A DNA stretch of 64,000 nt from Chitinophagales bacterium (lineage in GTDB: Bacteria; Bacteroidota; Bacteroidia; Chitinophagales; Chitinophagaceae). The translations under genes were made by a program, and so were the position numbers. This document shows, in pieces, positions 1 to 9,039 of this stretch. The notes under the pieces were generated by a model that did not search any database, was not told the origin of the DNA, and saw only the letters and a list, made by a program, of their open reading frames with translations. Position 1 is the stretch's first letter. The number at the start of each line of letters is the position of its first letter. The stretch lies in NCBI GenBank assembly GCA_017303335.1, contig JAFLBK010000002.1, forward strand, positions 124,001-188,000, read 5' to 3'.

Positions 1-1107
1 ATCGCTCCCAATTTCATCAACCTGAACAATGGCGGGGTATCGCCGGCGCCCAAAGTGGTGGCCGATGCGATGAAGGAGCATTACGATCTCAGCAACCAGG
101 GCCCCAGTTATTATATGTGGCGCATCGTGGACCAGGGGCGTGAACCGCTGCGCAAGAACCTGGCCCAGTTGGCGGGTTGCGACAAAGAAGAGATCGCCCT
201 GCACCGCAATGCCTCTGAGGCCCTGGAAACGATCATCTTCGGGCTCGAACTCAAAGCCGGCGATGAAGTGGTGCTTACCAAACAGGATTATCCCAACATG
301 ATCGCCGCCTGGAAACAACGGGAGAAACGGGAAGGCATCAAACTGGTTTGGGTGAACCTCGACCTGCCGAGTGAGGATGAGAACTATCTCGTAAAACAAT
401 ATACCGACGCGTTTTCACCGAAGACCAAAGTGGTGCAGATCACGCATATGATCAACTGGATCGGGCAGAAACTACCGGTGCGCAGGATCGCGGATGCTGC
501 AAAGAAGAAGAATATTGATGTGCTGGTAGACGGAGCGCATACCTTTGCGCAATTTGAGTTCCAGGTACCCGACCTCAACTGCGATTATTTTGGTACCAGC
601 CTGCACAAGTGGCTGGGCGCACCGATCGGTACGGGCATGTTGTACGTACGTAAGGAGAAGATCAAAAACGTGTGGCCGCTGTTCGGTGCCGGCGAGAAGG
701 AGGACGAAGACATCCGCAAATTCGAACACCTGGGCACAAGGCCTTTCTTCATCGAAGAGGCAACGGATAAGGCCATCGACTTCTACGATATGATCGGCGC
801 CAAACGAAAAGAAGAACGCCTGCTCTATTTAAAGAATTACTGGATGGAACGGGTACAAAATATTCCGAAGGTGAACGTACATACCTCCTTTAAAAAGGAA
901 TTCGGTTGCGCCATCGGGCTGGTAAGCGTGGAAGGCAAAAAGCCATCAGACCTCGACGGATTCCTCTGGAATAATTATAGGATACACACTGTTGGCATCG
1001 AGTGGGAGAACATCAAAGGCGTTCGCATCACCCCCAATGTATATACCAGCACCAAAAACCTCGACAGGCTGGTGGAGGGGATCGGGAAGTTTGCGAAGAA
1101 CGGTTGA
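1..1107 (+). CDS. Class V aminotransferase (PLP-dependent), 5' end cut by window
   Basis: The reading frame is open from base 1, so the true start lies outside the window; the GTG codons at 55 and 58 are internal. About 368 residues are visible. The N-terminal part reads INLNNGGVSPAP, typical of the isopenicillin-N-epimerase-like branch of the class V (NifS/CsdA fold) family. The PLP-binding lysine is probably the K of the segment TSLHKWLGAPIG, preceded by the cofactor Asp in LVDGAHTF. The enzyme should be cytosolic; the substrate cannot be read from sequence. Cysteine desulfurases share the fold, but the usual desulfurase Cys loop is not evident. The stop codon (1105-1107) lies inside the first unit of a 10-bp tandem repeat. 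Confidence 0.85.
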   Translation: MAPNFINLNNGGVSPAPKVVADAMKEHYDLSNQGPSYYMWRIVDQGREPLRKNLAQLAGCDKEEIALHRNASEALETIIFGLELKAGDEVVLTKQDYPNMIAAWKQREKREGIKLVWVNLDLPSEDENYLVKQYTDAFSPKTKVVQITHMINWIGQKLPVRRIADAAKKKNIDVLVDGAHTFAQFEFQVPDLNCDYFGTSLHKWLGAPIGTGMLYVRKEKIKNVWPLFGAGEKEDEDIRKFEHLGTRPFFIEEATDKAIDFYDMIGAKRKEERLLYLKNYWMERVQNIPKVNVHTSFKKEFGCAIGLVSVEGKKPSDLDGFLWNNYRIHTVGIEWENIKGVRITPNVYTSTKNLDRLVEGIGKFAKNG

Positions 1108-1222
1108 AAGCAGTTGAATGTGTTTTAATGTAGTTGAAGGTGGTTGAATGTAGTTTAATGTAGTTGAAGATGGTTGAATGTAGTTTAAAGTTGTTGAATG
1201 AGGTTGAATGTGGATTAAAGTA
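1103..1222 (+). repeat. Twelve-unit 10-bp tandem repeat (GTTGAATGTA type)
   Basis: Twelve consecutive 10-bp units of the form GTTGAATGTA, with variants GTTTAATGTA and GTTGAAGGTG, run without gaps from 1103 to 1222. Every third unit is the TTTAA variant, giving a 30-bp higher-order period. The first unit contains the stop codon of the upstream aminotransferase. The opposite-sense motif TTCAAC is repeated just downstream (1233-1310), so the two halves can pair. Confidence 0.9.
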
Positions 1223-1232
1223 GCGGGTTATC

Positions 1233-1310
1233 TACAACAACCTTCAACCTTTCAACAATCTTCAACCCTTCAACCTTTCAACAAACTTCAACCCTTCAAA
1301 CCCTCATCAA
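1233..1310 (+). repeat. TTCAAC-rich repeat, complementary to the preceding array
   Basis: Contains two almost identical 26-bp units (1243-1268 and 1269-1294), each beginning TTCAACCTTTCAACAA, plus flanking degenerate copies. The words are the reverse complement of the GTTGAA units at 1103-1222, so the transcript could fold into a long imperfect hairpin. No other gene or RNA is apparent in the 1108-1398 gap. Confidence 0.85.
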
Positions 1311-1368
1311 CTCATTGAAATCCACACCCCTTGGTAAGTAGTTCCGGTTTCTCAAACACGAATTCCCT

Positions 1369-1376
1369 TATTTTTG
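1369..1376 (+). promoter_or_regulatory. Bacteroidota -7 box TATTTTTG upstream of cyanophycinase
   Basis: Matches TAnnTTTG, the -7 element of the Bacteroidota primary sigma factor, 22 nt before the ATG at 1399. No convincing -33 TTTG was found at the usual spacing. The six-base motif occurs by chance, so position relative to the start is the main support. Confidence 0.45.
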
Positions 1377-1398
1377 CGTTAATCATTAAAAAGAGTAA

Positions 1399-2298
1399 AT
1401 GCTGTTTGCTAAAGGAAAACTGATAGCGATCGGGGGAGCGGAAGACAAGGGAACAGACTTAGAGAAAGGAGAGATCCATCGCAACAACCTCAACTTTTTT
1501 GAATTAGGCATCCTCCGCCGTATCGTGGAAGAATCCGTATCCGGCCCACTATCCCGCATCGAAGTGATCACCACCGCCAGCACCATTCCCTATGAAGTGG
1601 GCGACAATTACCTCGACGCCTTCGGAAAGATCGGCTGCACCAATATCGGCGTGCTGCATATCCGCAACCGGGCCGATACCAATAATAAAGAATACATCGA
1701 GCGTATCCGCAAATGCAACGCGGTCATGTTCAGCGGGGGCAACCAGCTTCGCCTCAGCAGCACTTTCGGTGGTACCGAATTTTTCCGCGTCATCCTCGAC
1801 CGGTATGTGAACGAAGCCGATTTTGTCATCGCCGGAACTTCGGCGGGCGCCATGGCCATGAGCAATACCATGATCTATGAAGGCAACGCGGCCCGGGCCC
1901 ATCTCAAAAGCGAAGTGAAGATCACCACCGGGCTCGGCTTCATGGACAATGTCATCTTCGATTCGCATTTCGAAAAACGCGGCCGCTTCGTTCGACTGGC
2001 GCAGGCCGTGGCCGCCAACCCTTCCTGCATCGGCATCGGCCTGGGCGAGGATACGGGCATGCTCATCACCGGGGGCAATAAGATGGAAGCGATCGGGAGC
2101 GGATTGGTGATGATCATCGACGGGCATGAAATACTTCATTCCAACATCGCCGACATACCCGATGGCAATCCCATCAGCATCGAAAACCTGAAAGTTCATT
2201 TCTGCGAACACGGCAACGGCTACCTCATCAGTGAACGTCAATTTCTTATGGAAGCCGGCGATGGTTCGGTGATCCGTAAACAGGTGAACGTAGAGTAA
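1399..2298 (+). CDS. cphB: Cyanophycinase (peptidase family S51)
   Basis: Serine peptidase of the S51 family that hydrolyses cyanophycin (multi-L-arginyl-poly-L-aspartate) to beta-Asp-Arg dipeptides. The protein is 299 aa, close to the family norm of about 270-300. The nucleophile motif GTSAGA is present with Ser148, and the N-terminal KLIAIGGAEDKG and the glycine-rich FSGGNQ loop are characteristic. No signal peptide is seen, so it should be cytosolic. The ATG at 1399 follows a short purine-rich stretch. No cyanophycin synthetase is visible; an isoaspartyl peptidase that could finish the degradation lies at 47960-48910. A terminator-like hairpin follows at 2325. Confidence 0.9.
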   Translation: MLFAKGKLIAIGGAEDKGTDLEKGEIHRNNLNFFELGILRRIVEESVSGPLSRIEVITTASTIPYEVGDNYLDAFGKIGCTNIGVLHIRNRADTNNKEYIERIRKCNAVMFSGGNQLRLSSTFGGTEFFRVILDRYVNEADFVIAGTSAGAMAMSNTMIYEGNAARAHLKSEVKITTGLGFMDNVIFDSHFEKRGRFVRLAQAVAANPSCIGIGLGEDTGMLITGGNKMEAIGSGLVMIIDGHEILHSNIADIPDGNPISIENLKVHFCEHGNGYLISERQFLMEAGDGSVIRKQVNVE

Positions 2299-2324
2299 TA
2301 AACACCGGTTGATAAATAAATGGG

Positions 2325-2357
2325 TGTATTCACGTATTCGTGGATACATTTTCTTTT
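2325..2357 (+). terminator. Hairpin with T-rich tail after cyanophycinase
   Basis: Stem TGTATTCACG (2325-2334) pairs with CGTGGATACA (2339-2348) with one G-T wobble and a four-base loop, followed by TTTTCTTTTT. It ends only about 12 nt before the start of the GH125 gene. Confidence 0.7.
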
Positions 2358-2369
2358 TACCTTACCCGC

Positions 2370-3791
2370 ATGAATCGGAAAAAATTCATCCGGCAAACCT
2401 CGCTGGCCTCTGCCGCCTTACTTCTCAGTGATCTGTCTTCTGCCCATCGTGCCGGCGACTTCCCGGTGGTGCGTACACCCGGGCACCTGCGGAAATTCAA
2501 AAGTCCGGCCGTGGAGCGGGTGATCGCCGAGATCAAAAAGAACATCGGTAACAAAGAGATCGCCTGGCTTTTTGAGAACTGCTTTCCCAACACCCTCGAT
2601 ACCACCGTGGATTTCGAGATCATCAACGGCAAGCCCGATACCTTTGTCATCACCGGCGATATCGACGCCATGTGGCTGCGTGATTCCTCCGCACAGGTAT
2701 GGCCCTACCTGCCCTTGATGAAAGAAGACAGGAACCTGCAGGAACTCATCAAGGGGGTGATCAACCGCCAGGTGAAATGTATATTGAAAGATCCCTACGC
2801 CAATGCGTTCTATAAGGACGAAACCAAGATCAGTGAATGGAAAGATGACAAGACCGAAATGAAACCCGGTATTCACGAACGCAAATGGGAGATCGACAGT
2901 TTGTGTTACCCGATACGGCTTAGCCATGGGTACTGGATGGAAACGAAAGACAGTTCCATTTTTGATACCGATTGGCAGGAAGCCATGCGCCTGGTTGTGC
3001 GTACATTCAAAGAACAGCAGCGGCTCGAAAATAACGGTCCGTATAAATTCGAACGAACCACCAGCTGGGCAACCGATGGGGTACCGTTAGGTGGTTATGG
3101 TTATCCAGCAAAGAAGATCGGGTTGATCCATTCTATGTTTCGTCCGAGCGACGACGCGACGGTTTATCCATTCTTAATACCCTCAAATGCCTTTGCCTTT
3201 AAATCGCTGGAGCATTTGGGCGATATCCTCGAATCGATCAAACAGGACAGGGACCTGCGTAAATCGGCCTATGAACTGGGCAAGCAACTCAGCGAAGCGA
3301 TGGATAAATGGTCGGTTGTTACCGGCATGAACGGAAAGAAGATCATTGCCTATGAAGTGAACGGATTCGGCAGCTACAATATCATGGATGATGCGAATAT
3401 CCCTTCCCTGCTTTCCATGCCTTACCTGCTGGGCGGTTATGTAAGCGGGAAAGAAGAATATGAAAATACCCGGCGCCTGCTGCTGAGTGAGGAAAATCCT
3501 TTCTTCTTCAAAGGCAAGGCGGCCGAGGGAATTGGTGGTCCGCATGTGGGTATGGATTATATCTGGCCGATGAGCATCATCATGCGGGCACTAACAAGTA
3601 CGGATGATAAAGAAATAAAAACCTGCCTGGGTATGCTTCAGCGAACACATGCCGGCACCGGTTTCATGCACGAATCCTTTCACAAGGATGACCCCTCGAA
3701 ATTCACCCGTAAATGGTTCGCCTGGGCCAATACCCTTTTTGGTGAATTGGTTTGGAAGGTTTACAAGGAAAGAAAACATCTTTTGAATTAA
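2370..3791 (+). CDS. Exported glycoside hydrolase family 125 (exo-alpha-1,6-mannosidase type)
   Basis: About 473 aa when started at the ATG at 2370; the upstream in-frame extension to 2340 has no signal. The N-terminus MNRKKFIRQTSLASAALLL is a signal peptide, possibly Tat-like although the twin arginine is not classical. The mature protein carries GH125 hallmarks: DIDAMWLRDSSAQVWPY near residue 90, a KWEIDSLCYP block near 175, and a C-terminal MHESFHKDDPSKFTRKWFAWAN segment. Family members are metal-independent, inverting exo-alpha-1,6-mannosidases. The SGNH hydrolase 18 bp downstream is probably co-transcribed, suggesting a small mannoside or glycan-trimming unit that acts outside the cytoplasm. 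Substrate is inferred from family only. Confidence 0.88.
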   Translation: MNRKKFIRQTSLASAALLLSDLSSAHRAGDFPVVRTPGHLRKFKSPAVERVIAEIKKNIGNKEIAWLFENCFPNTLDTTVDFEIINGKPDTFVITGDIDAMWLRDSSAQVWPYLPLMKEDRNLQELIKGVINRQVKCILKDPYANAFYKDETKISEWKDDKTEMKPGIHERKWEIDSLCYPIRLSHGYWMETKDSSIFDTDWQEAMRLVVRTFKEQQRLENNGPYKFERTTSWATDGVPLGGYGYPAKKIGLIHSMFRPSDDATVYPFLIPSNAFAFKSLEHLGDILESIKQDRDLRKSAYELGKQLSEAMDKWSVVTGMNGKKIIAYEVNGFGSYNIMDDANIPSLLSMPYLLGGYVSGKEEYENTRRLLLSEENPFFFKGKAAEGIGGPHVGMDYIWPMSIIMRALTSTDDKEIKTCLGMLQRTHAGTGFMHESFHKDDPSKFTRKWFAWANTLFGELVWKVYKERKHLLN

Positions 3792-3809
3792 TTACATTAC
3801 TCTTGCGGT

Positions 3810-4478
3810 ATGAAGACACTTGTTTTTACGTCGCTGTTTGCGCTGCTTGCCATGCTGATGCCTGTTGATAAAAAAAAGAAGATCGTTTTTTTCGGCGATT
3901 CGATCACCGAAGCCGGGATCATGCCCGGTGGCTATATCCGGCGCATCGATTCGATGCTGAACGGAAGGGGCATGGGTGAGCAATTCGAACTGGTGGGCGC
4001 CGGCATCAGCGGCAATAAGATCTACGATCTCTTCCTGCGCATGCAAACGGATGTGCTCGACGCCAAACCCGACATCGTTGTTATATACATCGGTGTGAAC
4101 GACGTATGGCACAAACGCCTCGCAGGCACCGGTACCGATGCCGACCGCTTTGAACGTTTCTACAACGCGATACTTCAAAAACTAGCCCTGGCGAATATCA
4201 GGGCCATCATCTGTACACCGGCCGTCATCGGCGAACGAACGGATTTCAGCAATGAACAGGACGGGGAACTCAACAACTACTGTACGATCATCCGGCGTAT
4301 CGCGGCCACCCATAAAACACCGCTGGTCGACCTCCGGAGAGCCTTCCTGGACTATAACCTGAAGAACAACCCGGGCAACAGGGAGTCGGGTATTCTCACC
4401 ACCGACCGGGTGCACCTGAACGCAGCGGGTAACCAGCTGGTGGCCGACGAGATGCTGAAGGTCATCCTCGCTTTATAA
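3810..4478 (+). CDS. Exported SGNH/GDSL hydrolase
   Basis: 222 aa with an N-terminal signal sequence (MKTLVFTSLFALLAMLMP). Block I FGDSIT contains the nucleophile Ser31; block III is the GVND sequence; block V DRVHLNAAG supplies Asp199 and His202. The glycine of block II lies in the GAGISG segment. This is the complete set for an active SGNH esterase or acetylesterase. Position right after the GH125 mannosidase suggests removal of ester groups from the same glycan, but no substrate can be read from sequence. Confidence 0.88.
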   Translation: MKTLVFTSLFALLAMLMPVDKKKKIVFFGDSITEAGIMPGGYIRRIDSMLNGRGMGEQFELVGAGISGNKIYDLFLRMQTDVLDAKPDIVVIYIGVNDVWHKRLAGTGTDADRFERFYNAILQKLALANIRAIICTPAVIGERTDFSNEQDGELNNYCTIIRRIAATHKTPLVDLRRAFLDYNLKNNPGNRESGILTTDRVHLNAAGNQLVADEMLKVILAL

Positions 4479-4577
4479 TTTTCAGTGCGGTGTTTTCTAT
4501 TCTTTGGGAAATGGATTATCTTCAATTCTTACTTCGGCATACCACAGGCGAAATTTAACCACTTACAAACAAAAGCT

Positions 4578-6509
4578 ATGAAATTCAACAAACCAACTCG
4601 TTGGGTTGCCGCACTGCTATTGCTGGCGATCACTGCATGTAACTCCAAATCAGACCTGGAACCCAAGCCACCCCTGGTGCCCCTGGAAGATTTTTTCAAG
4701 AACTCCGACAAATCCGGCTGGCAGATATCTCCCGACGGGGAATATGTTTCCTACCGCTCGCCGTACAAAGGACACACGAATGTATTCGTTCGGAAGATCA
4801 CCGATACGGTAGGTATCCCGGTTACGTTTGATACCGTGCGGAATATCTACGATTACCAGTGGAAGGGGAACCGCATCCTCTACCTCCAGGATGTTGGCGG
4901 AGATGAAAACTTCCAGTTGTTCTCCGTTTCCATTGATGGCAAGGATCAAAAAGCCCTCACGCCCTATCCCAAAGTACGCACCGGCATCCTGAACGACCTG
5001 CGTTATGTGCCGGGCAGGGAAAAGGACGTGATCATCACCATCAACAAACGCGACCCGCGTTACTTCGATCCGTACAGCATCAATATTGAAACAGGCGAAA
5101 TGAAGGAGCTCTATAAGAACGATCAGAATTTCGACAGCTGGTACACCGATCACAACGGCGTGATCCGCATGGCGGGCAAAACCGATGGCGTAAACATCAC
5201 CCTCTACCACCGGGCCACCGAAGCCGATCCGTTCGATTCGCTGCTCACCACTTCCTATAAAGAAACGTTTGCGCCCTATCTCTTTACATTCGACAACAGG
5301 AATATCTATGCCGTCAGCAATATCGGCCGCGACAAAACGGCCATCGTTGAATACGACCTGGCTGCCCGGAAAGAAGTGAGGGTACTCTACGAGAACAAAG
5401 AATATGATGTGGATGGCATCAGCTATTCGCCCAAACGCAAAGTACTCGAATCGGTGAGCTATACATCCTGGAAAGGAGAACAGTATTTCCTCGATAAGGA
5501 AGCCGAGGCCGAATACAATAAGATCCGGGAAAAATTCAAGGGCTATGAAGTGGACATCTACAGCGGCAACGACGCCGAAGACAAATTCATGGTTTGGGTA
5601 GGAAACGATAAGCTGCCCGCCAAGTTCTACATCTACGATAAGAGTACCGGCGAAACAAAATTCATGGCCACATCCCGGCCCTGGTTGCGGGAAGAAGACA
5701 TGGCTACCATGAAGCCGGTTGAATACAAATCAAGAGACGGACTCACCATCCACGGTTATCTCACCCTGCCCAAAGGCGTGGAAGCTAAGAGCCTGCCGGT
5801 GATCGTGAACCCGCATGGTGGCCCCTGGTACCGGGATCAGTGGGGGTTCAATAACGAGGTACAGTTCCTGGCCAACCGGGGTTACGCGGTATTGCAGATG
5901 AACTTCCGCGGCTCTACGGGTTATGGAAAAGAATTCTGGCTCAAAGGCTCTAAAGAATGGGGTAAGAAAATGCAGGATGATATCACCGATGGCGTGAACT
6001 GGCTCATCAAGGACGGAATCGCCGATCCGAAGCGGGTGGCCATCTATGGAGGCAGTTACGGCGGGTACGCCACCCTCGCGGGGGTAACCTTCACGCCCGA
6101 CCTCTATGCCTGTGCGGTGGATTATGTAGGTGTGTCCAATATGTTCACGTTCATGAACACGATCCCGCCCTACTGGGAGCCTTTCAAAAAACAGATGTAT
6201 GAACTGGTGGGCGATCCGAAGAAAGACAGCGTTTTGCTGGCCGAGGTTTCGCCGGCCCTGCATGTGGGCAAGATCAAAGCGCCGCTCTTCATCGCCCAGG
6301 GAGCCAATGATCCCCGGGTGAACAAGGCCGAGAGCGACCAGGTGGTGGAAGCCCTGCGCAAGCGGGGTGTGGAAGTGGAATACATGGTGAAAACCGACGA
6401 AGGTCATGGATTCGCCAACGAGAACAACCGCATCGATTTTTACAAAGCGATGGAAAAGTTCTTCGACAAACACCTCAGCGGCAAACCGGCCGAACAGAAG
6501 AAACAATAA
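4578..6509 (+). CDS. S9 family peptidase (prolyl oligopeptidase/dipeptidyl peptidase type), lipoprotein
   Basis: 643 aa from the ATG at 4578. This start is preferred over an in-frame ATG at 4485 because it begins a lipoprotein signal ending in LLLAITAC (lipobox Cys at about residue 21). The N-terminal half is a WD/beta-propeller-like region and the C-terminal third is the alpha/beta-hydrolase domain. The nucleophile Ser493 lies in GGSYGGYA; Asp578 in GANDPRV and His610 in DEGHGFA complete the triad. The enzyme should be anchored in the periplasm or outer membrane, cleaving peptides, probably at proline or alanine sites as in its family. A strong terminator follows. Confidence 0.9.
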   Translation: MKFNKPTRWVAALLLLAITACNSKSDLEPKPPLVPLEDFFKNSDKSGWQISPDGEYVSYRSPYKGHTNVFVRKITDTVGIPVTFDTVRNIYDYQWKGNRILYLQDVGGDENFQLFSVSIDGKDQKALTPYPKVRTGILNDLRYVPGREKDVIITINKRDPRYFDPYSINIETGEMKELYKNDQNFDSWYTDHNGVIRMAGKTDGVNITLYHRATEADPFDSLLTTSYKETFAPYLFTFDNRNIYAVSNIGRDKTAIVEYDLAARKEVRVLYENKEYDVDGISYSPKRKVLESVSYTSWKGEQYFLDKEAEAEYNKIREKFKGYEVDIYSGNDAEDKFMVWVGNDKLPAKFYIYDKSTGETKFMATSRPWLREEDMATMKPVEYKSRDGLTIHGYLTLPKGVEAKSLPVIVNPHGGPWYRDQWGFNNEVQFLANRGYAVLQMNFRGSTGYGKEFWLKGSKEWGKKMQDDITDGVNWLIKDGIADPKRVAIYGGSYGGYATLAGVTFTPDLYACAVDYVGVSNMFTFMNTIPPYWEPFKKQMYELVGDPKKDSVLLAEVSPALHVGKIKAPLFIAQGANDPRVNKAESDQVVEALRKRGVEVEYMVKTDEGHGFANENNRIDFYKAMEKFFDKHLSGKPAEQKKQ

Positions 6510-6531
6510 CAAACGAAAATACCTACAGAGA

Positions 6532-6558
6532 ACATCCCGCGATGCGGGATGTTTTTTT
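6532..6558 (+). terminator. Rho-independent terminator after the S9 peptidase
   Basis: Perfect 9-bp stem ACATCCCGC/GCGGGATGT (6532-6540 and 6544-6552), three-base loop, then seven or more T. The T-run overlaps the stop codon of the convergent acyltransferase gene. Confidence 0.88.
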
Positions 6559-7681
6559 ATGCGCCTGCCGGAACCTTGCGTTCATTGGAGCTTTTGACAA
6601 CCGTGTATTTCAGTTTCAGGGTGAGGAACCATTTTTCGACATAGTTGTACGAGAGCCAGGAGAGAAGAATGGTGGCGGCGATCACAAACGCGTATACAAA
6701 TCCGTATTTGAGTATGGCCGGCATGGCCATTTCCTTCAGCAGTTTGCCGGAGAAAAAGATTACCAGCGGATGGATCACGTAGATGCCATAGGATATCTTG
6801 CCCAGGAAATCGCAGGGTTTGATATCGAGATTCACAAGCCGGTTCGTAACCGTGATCTGCCCCATGATCAGGGCCACGGTCACCACGCTCACGATCTCGT
6901 GATCGATGATGGAGGCGATGTGAAAAATATTCAGCACCAGCAGTACCACCACCAGCCAGGCAATGGCCTGGGTGATCTTCGACGTGAATACCCGGGTGAA
7001 CAACGCGTGTTTGTTGAAATACAGGATGGCGCCCAGGCTACCGATGAGCATGCAATCGAACCGGATCACATCGAAGCAGGCTTCGATGATGGAACCCGGG
7101 TACCGGAAATGGAAAAAGATCTTCAGGATCACGAACACGGTGATGAACCCGGTCACGAAATACACGAGGCGCTTTTTTATCTTCTTCACAGCCCAGGGCC
7201 AGAACAGGTAGTATTGTTCTTCCACCCCCAGCGACCAGTAATGGCGCAGGAAAGGGAGGGGCGTGTTGAGTATATGCGGCACATTGGCGGCAAAGAAGGT
7301 ATAGGTAAGCAGCATCTTGCCGTCGAACGACATGCTGTAGTAAAAGATAACCGCAAGTGCCGCTGCCAGGTACAGGTAATACAGCGGCCAGATGCGCAGG
7401 ATGCGGCGCACATAGAATTTCGGGATGTCGATCTCCTGTTTTTGTTTTTCGGCCAGCAGCAGGTAGGTGATCAGGAATCCGCTGAGCGCAAAGAAGATGG
7501 TAACGCCAAAACCAGCCATGGCGAAGCCTTTGGGCGAACCATCAGCCAGCCGGCCGAAAATGTAGGGATCGAGCCCGAACTCGGCGAAGTCGCGGGTAAG
7601 GTGGAAGATCACCACCGAGATGGCGGCAAGGGCACGCAGCCCGTTCAGTCCGGGAAAGAATATGGGTTTGGTTTGCTGCAT
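6557..7681 (-). CDS. Acyltransferase family 3 (OafA/YrhL-like) membrane protein
   Basis: 374 aa with about ten hydrophobic segments. The N-terminus reads LNGLRALAAISVVIFHLTRD, containing the conserved Arg and the catalytic-type His of acyltransferase-3 proteins; RILRIWPLYYLYL and SLGVEEQYYLFWP are further family signatures. These proteins move acetyl or other acyl groups onto extracytoplasmic sugars such as O-antigen, capsule or peptidoglycan. It lies 77 bp downstream of tyrS on the same strand and is unlikely to share its function. A second family member is at 22752-23852. Confidence 0.9.
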   Translation of the reverse strand: MQQTKPIFFPGLNGLRALAAISVVIFHLTRDFAEFGLDPYIFGRLADGSPKGFAMAGFGVTIFFALSGFLITYLLLAEKQKQEIDIPKFYVRRILRIWPLYYLYLAAALAVIFYYSMSFDGKMLLTYTFFAANVPHILNTPLPFLRHYWSLGVEEQYYLFWPWAVKKIKKRLVYFVTGFITVFVILKIFFHFRYPGSIIEACFDVIRFDCMLIGSLGAILYFNKHALFTRVFTSKITQAIAWLVVVLLVLNIFHIASIIDHEIVSVVTVALIMGQITVTNRLVNLDIKPCDFLGKISYGIYVIHPLVIFFSGKLLKEMAMPAILKYGFVYAFVIAATILLSWLSYNYVEKWFLTLKLKYTVVKSSNERKVPAGA

Positions 7682-7758
7682 TCGTTTTGGTACCGAATTC
7701 CGATTGTCTTAACGCCGGCCTGCGTTATTAAATTGCGGTTGCTGTAAGATTGATCGCC

Positions 7759-9039
7759 TCAGGCCACCGATACCAGGTAATAGTTCTTCTTACCTTTCTG
7801 CACCAGCAGGTATTTACCATGCAACAGCAGGCTGCCGTCGATCTTCATGTCGATACCTTCCGCTTTATGCCGGTTGATGCTTACGCCGCCACCCTGCACC
7901 ATTTTGCGGGCTTCGCCTTTGCTGGGGAAGATCGATGCGTCGGCCAGGAAGGAAACAATATCGATTCCCGCATCGATCTTCTCTTTGGAGAAGCCGATCT
8001 TCTGCACACCGTCCATCGCTTCCAGGTCTTCCACGCTCAGGCTTTCGGCCGGTGCATTTTGGCTGGCGAATAATTTTTCCGTTGTTTCGATCGCCTTTTG
8101 ATATTCTTCCTCGCCGTGTACAAAAATGGTTACCTCTTTGGCCAGCGTTTTTTGAAGAACACGTTTTGAAGCGTCTTGTTTATGTTCTTCAACCAGGGCG
8201 TTGATGCGGGGTTGGTCGAGGAAGGTGAAGATCTTGATCCAGGTTTCCGCGTCGTCGTCGTTGGCGTTCAGCCAGAACTGGTAGAACTGGTACGGGCTGG
8301 TTTTTCCCGCATCCAGCCATACATTACCTTTTTCGGTCTTTCCGAATTTACCGCCGTCGGCTTTCTTGATCAGCGGACAGGTGAAGGCGAAGGCTTCGCC
8401 ACCACATTTGCGGCGGATGAGTTCGGTGCCCGTTACGATATTGCCCCACTGATCGCTTCCTCCCATCTGCAGCTTGCATTTTTTGTGCTGGTAGAGCCAG
8501 TAGAAATCATAGCCCTGTACGAGTTGGTAGGTGAATTCGGTGAAGCTCATGCCGTTCTCGCCTTCAAGCCGTTTCTTCACGCTGTCTTTAGCCATCATGT
8601 AATTCACGGTGATGTGCTTGCCCACGTCGCGGATGAAATGCAGGAATGAAAAATCCTTGAACCAGTCGTAGTTGTTGACCATCTCGGCCGCGTTGGATTT
8701 GCCCGGATCGAAATCCAGGAATTTTTCCAGCTGGGCTCGCACACAGGCCACGTTGTGATTGAGTACATCTTCGCTGAGCAGGTTGCGTTCTTCGCTTTTA
8801 CCGCTCGGGTCGCCCACCATGCCGGTGGCGCCGCCCACGAGGGCGATGGGTTTGTGCCCGGCTTTTTGCAGGTGCACCAGCAGGATGATCGGAACGAGGC
8901 TTCCGATATGGAGGCTGTCGGCCGTCGGATCAAAACCGATATAGGCCGTGGTGATCTCTTTTTCCAGTTGTTCCCTGGTTCCGGGCATGATATCCTGGAT
9001 CATACCCCTCCACTGCAACTCGTCAATTAATGAATACAT
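7759..9039 (-). CDS. tyrS: Tyrosyl-tRNA synthetase
   Basis: 426 aa, the usual length. Class I signature HIGSL stands for the HIGH motif, and KFGKTEKGN is the TyrRS form of KMSKS. The tyrosine-binding stretch [27 protein letters not shown] is typical. A C-terminal S4-like RNA-binding domain (about residues 355-420, [20 protein letters not shown]) is present. It charges tRNA-Tyr in the cytosol; the matching tRNA-Tyr(GTA) is at 26538. The start [12 protein letters not shown] at 9039 fits homologues. Confidence 0.96.
   Translation of the reverse strand: MYSLIDELQWRGMIQDIMPGTREQLEKEITTAYIGFDPTADSLHIGSLVPIILLVHLQKAGHKPIALVGGATGMVGDPSGKSEERNLLSEDVLNHNVACVRAQLEKFLDFDPGKSNAAEMVNNYDWFKDFSFLHFIRDVGKHITVNYMMAKDSVKKRLEGENGMSFTEFTYQLVQGYDFYWLYQHKKCKLQMGGSDQWGNIVTGTELIRRKCGGEAFAFTCPLIKKADGGKFGKTEKGNVWLDAGKTSPYQFYQFWLNANDDDAETWIKIFTFLDQPRINALVEEHKQDASKRVLQKTLAKEVTIFVHGEEEYQKAIETTEKLFASQNAPAESLSVEDLEAMDGVQKIGFSKEKIDAGIDIVSFLADASIFPSKGEARKMVQGGGVSINRHKAEGIDMKIDGSLLLHGKYLLVQKGKKNYYLVSVA

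Noticed and set aside
1103..1310. Possible CRISPR array
   Set aside because: Repeats are 10 bp and contiguous, without unique spacers or nearby cas genes; the second half is simply reverse-complement-like.
6542..7747. 401-codon open frame on the + strand opposite the acyltransferase
   Set aside because: It is antisense to a gene with clear family motifs and translates to a His/Asp/Glu-rich, low-complexity protein with no fold or start signal.
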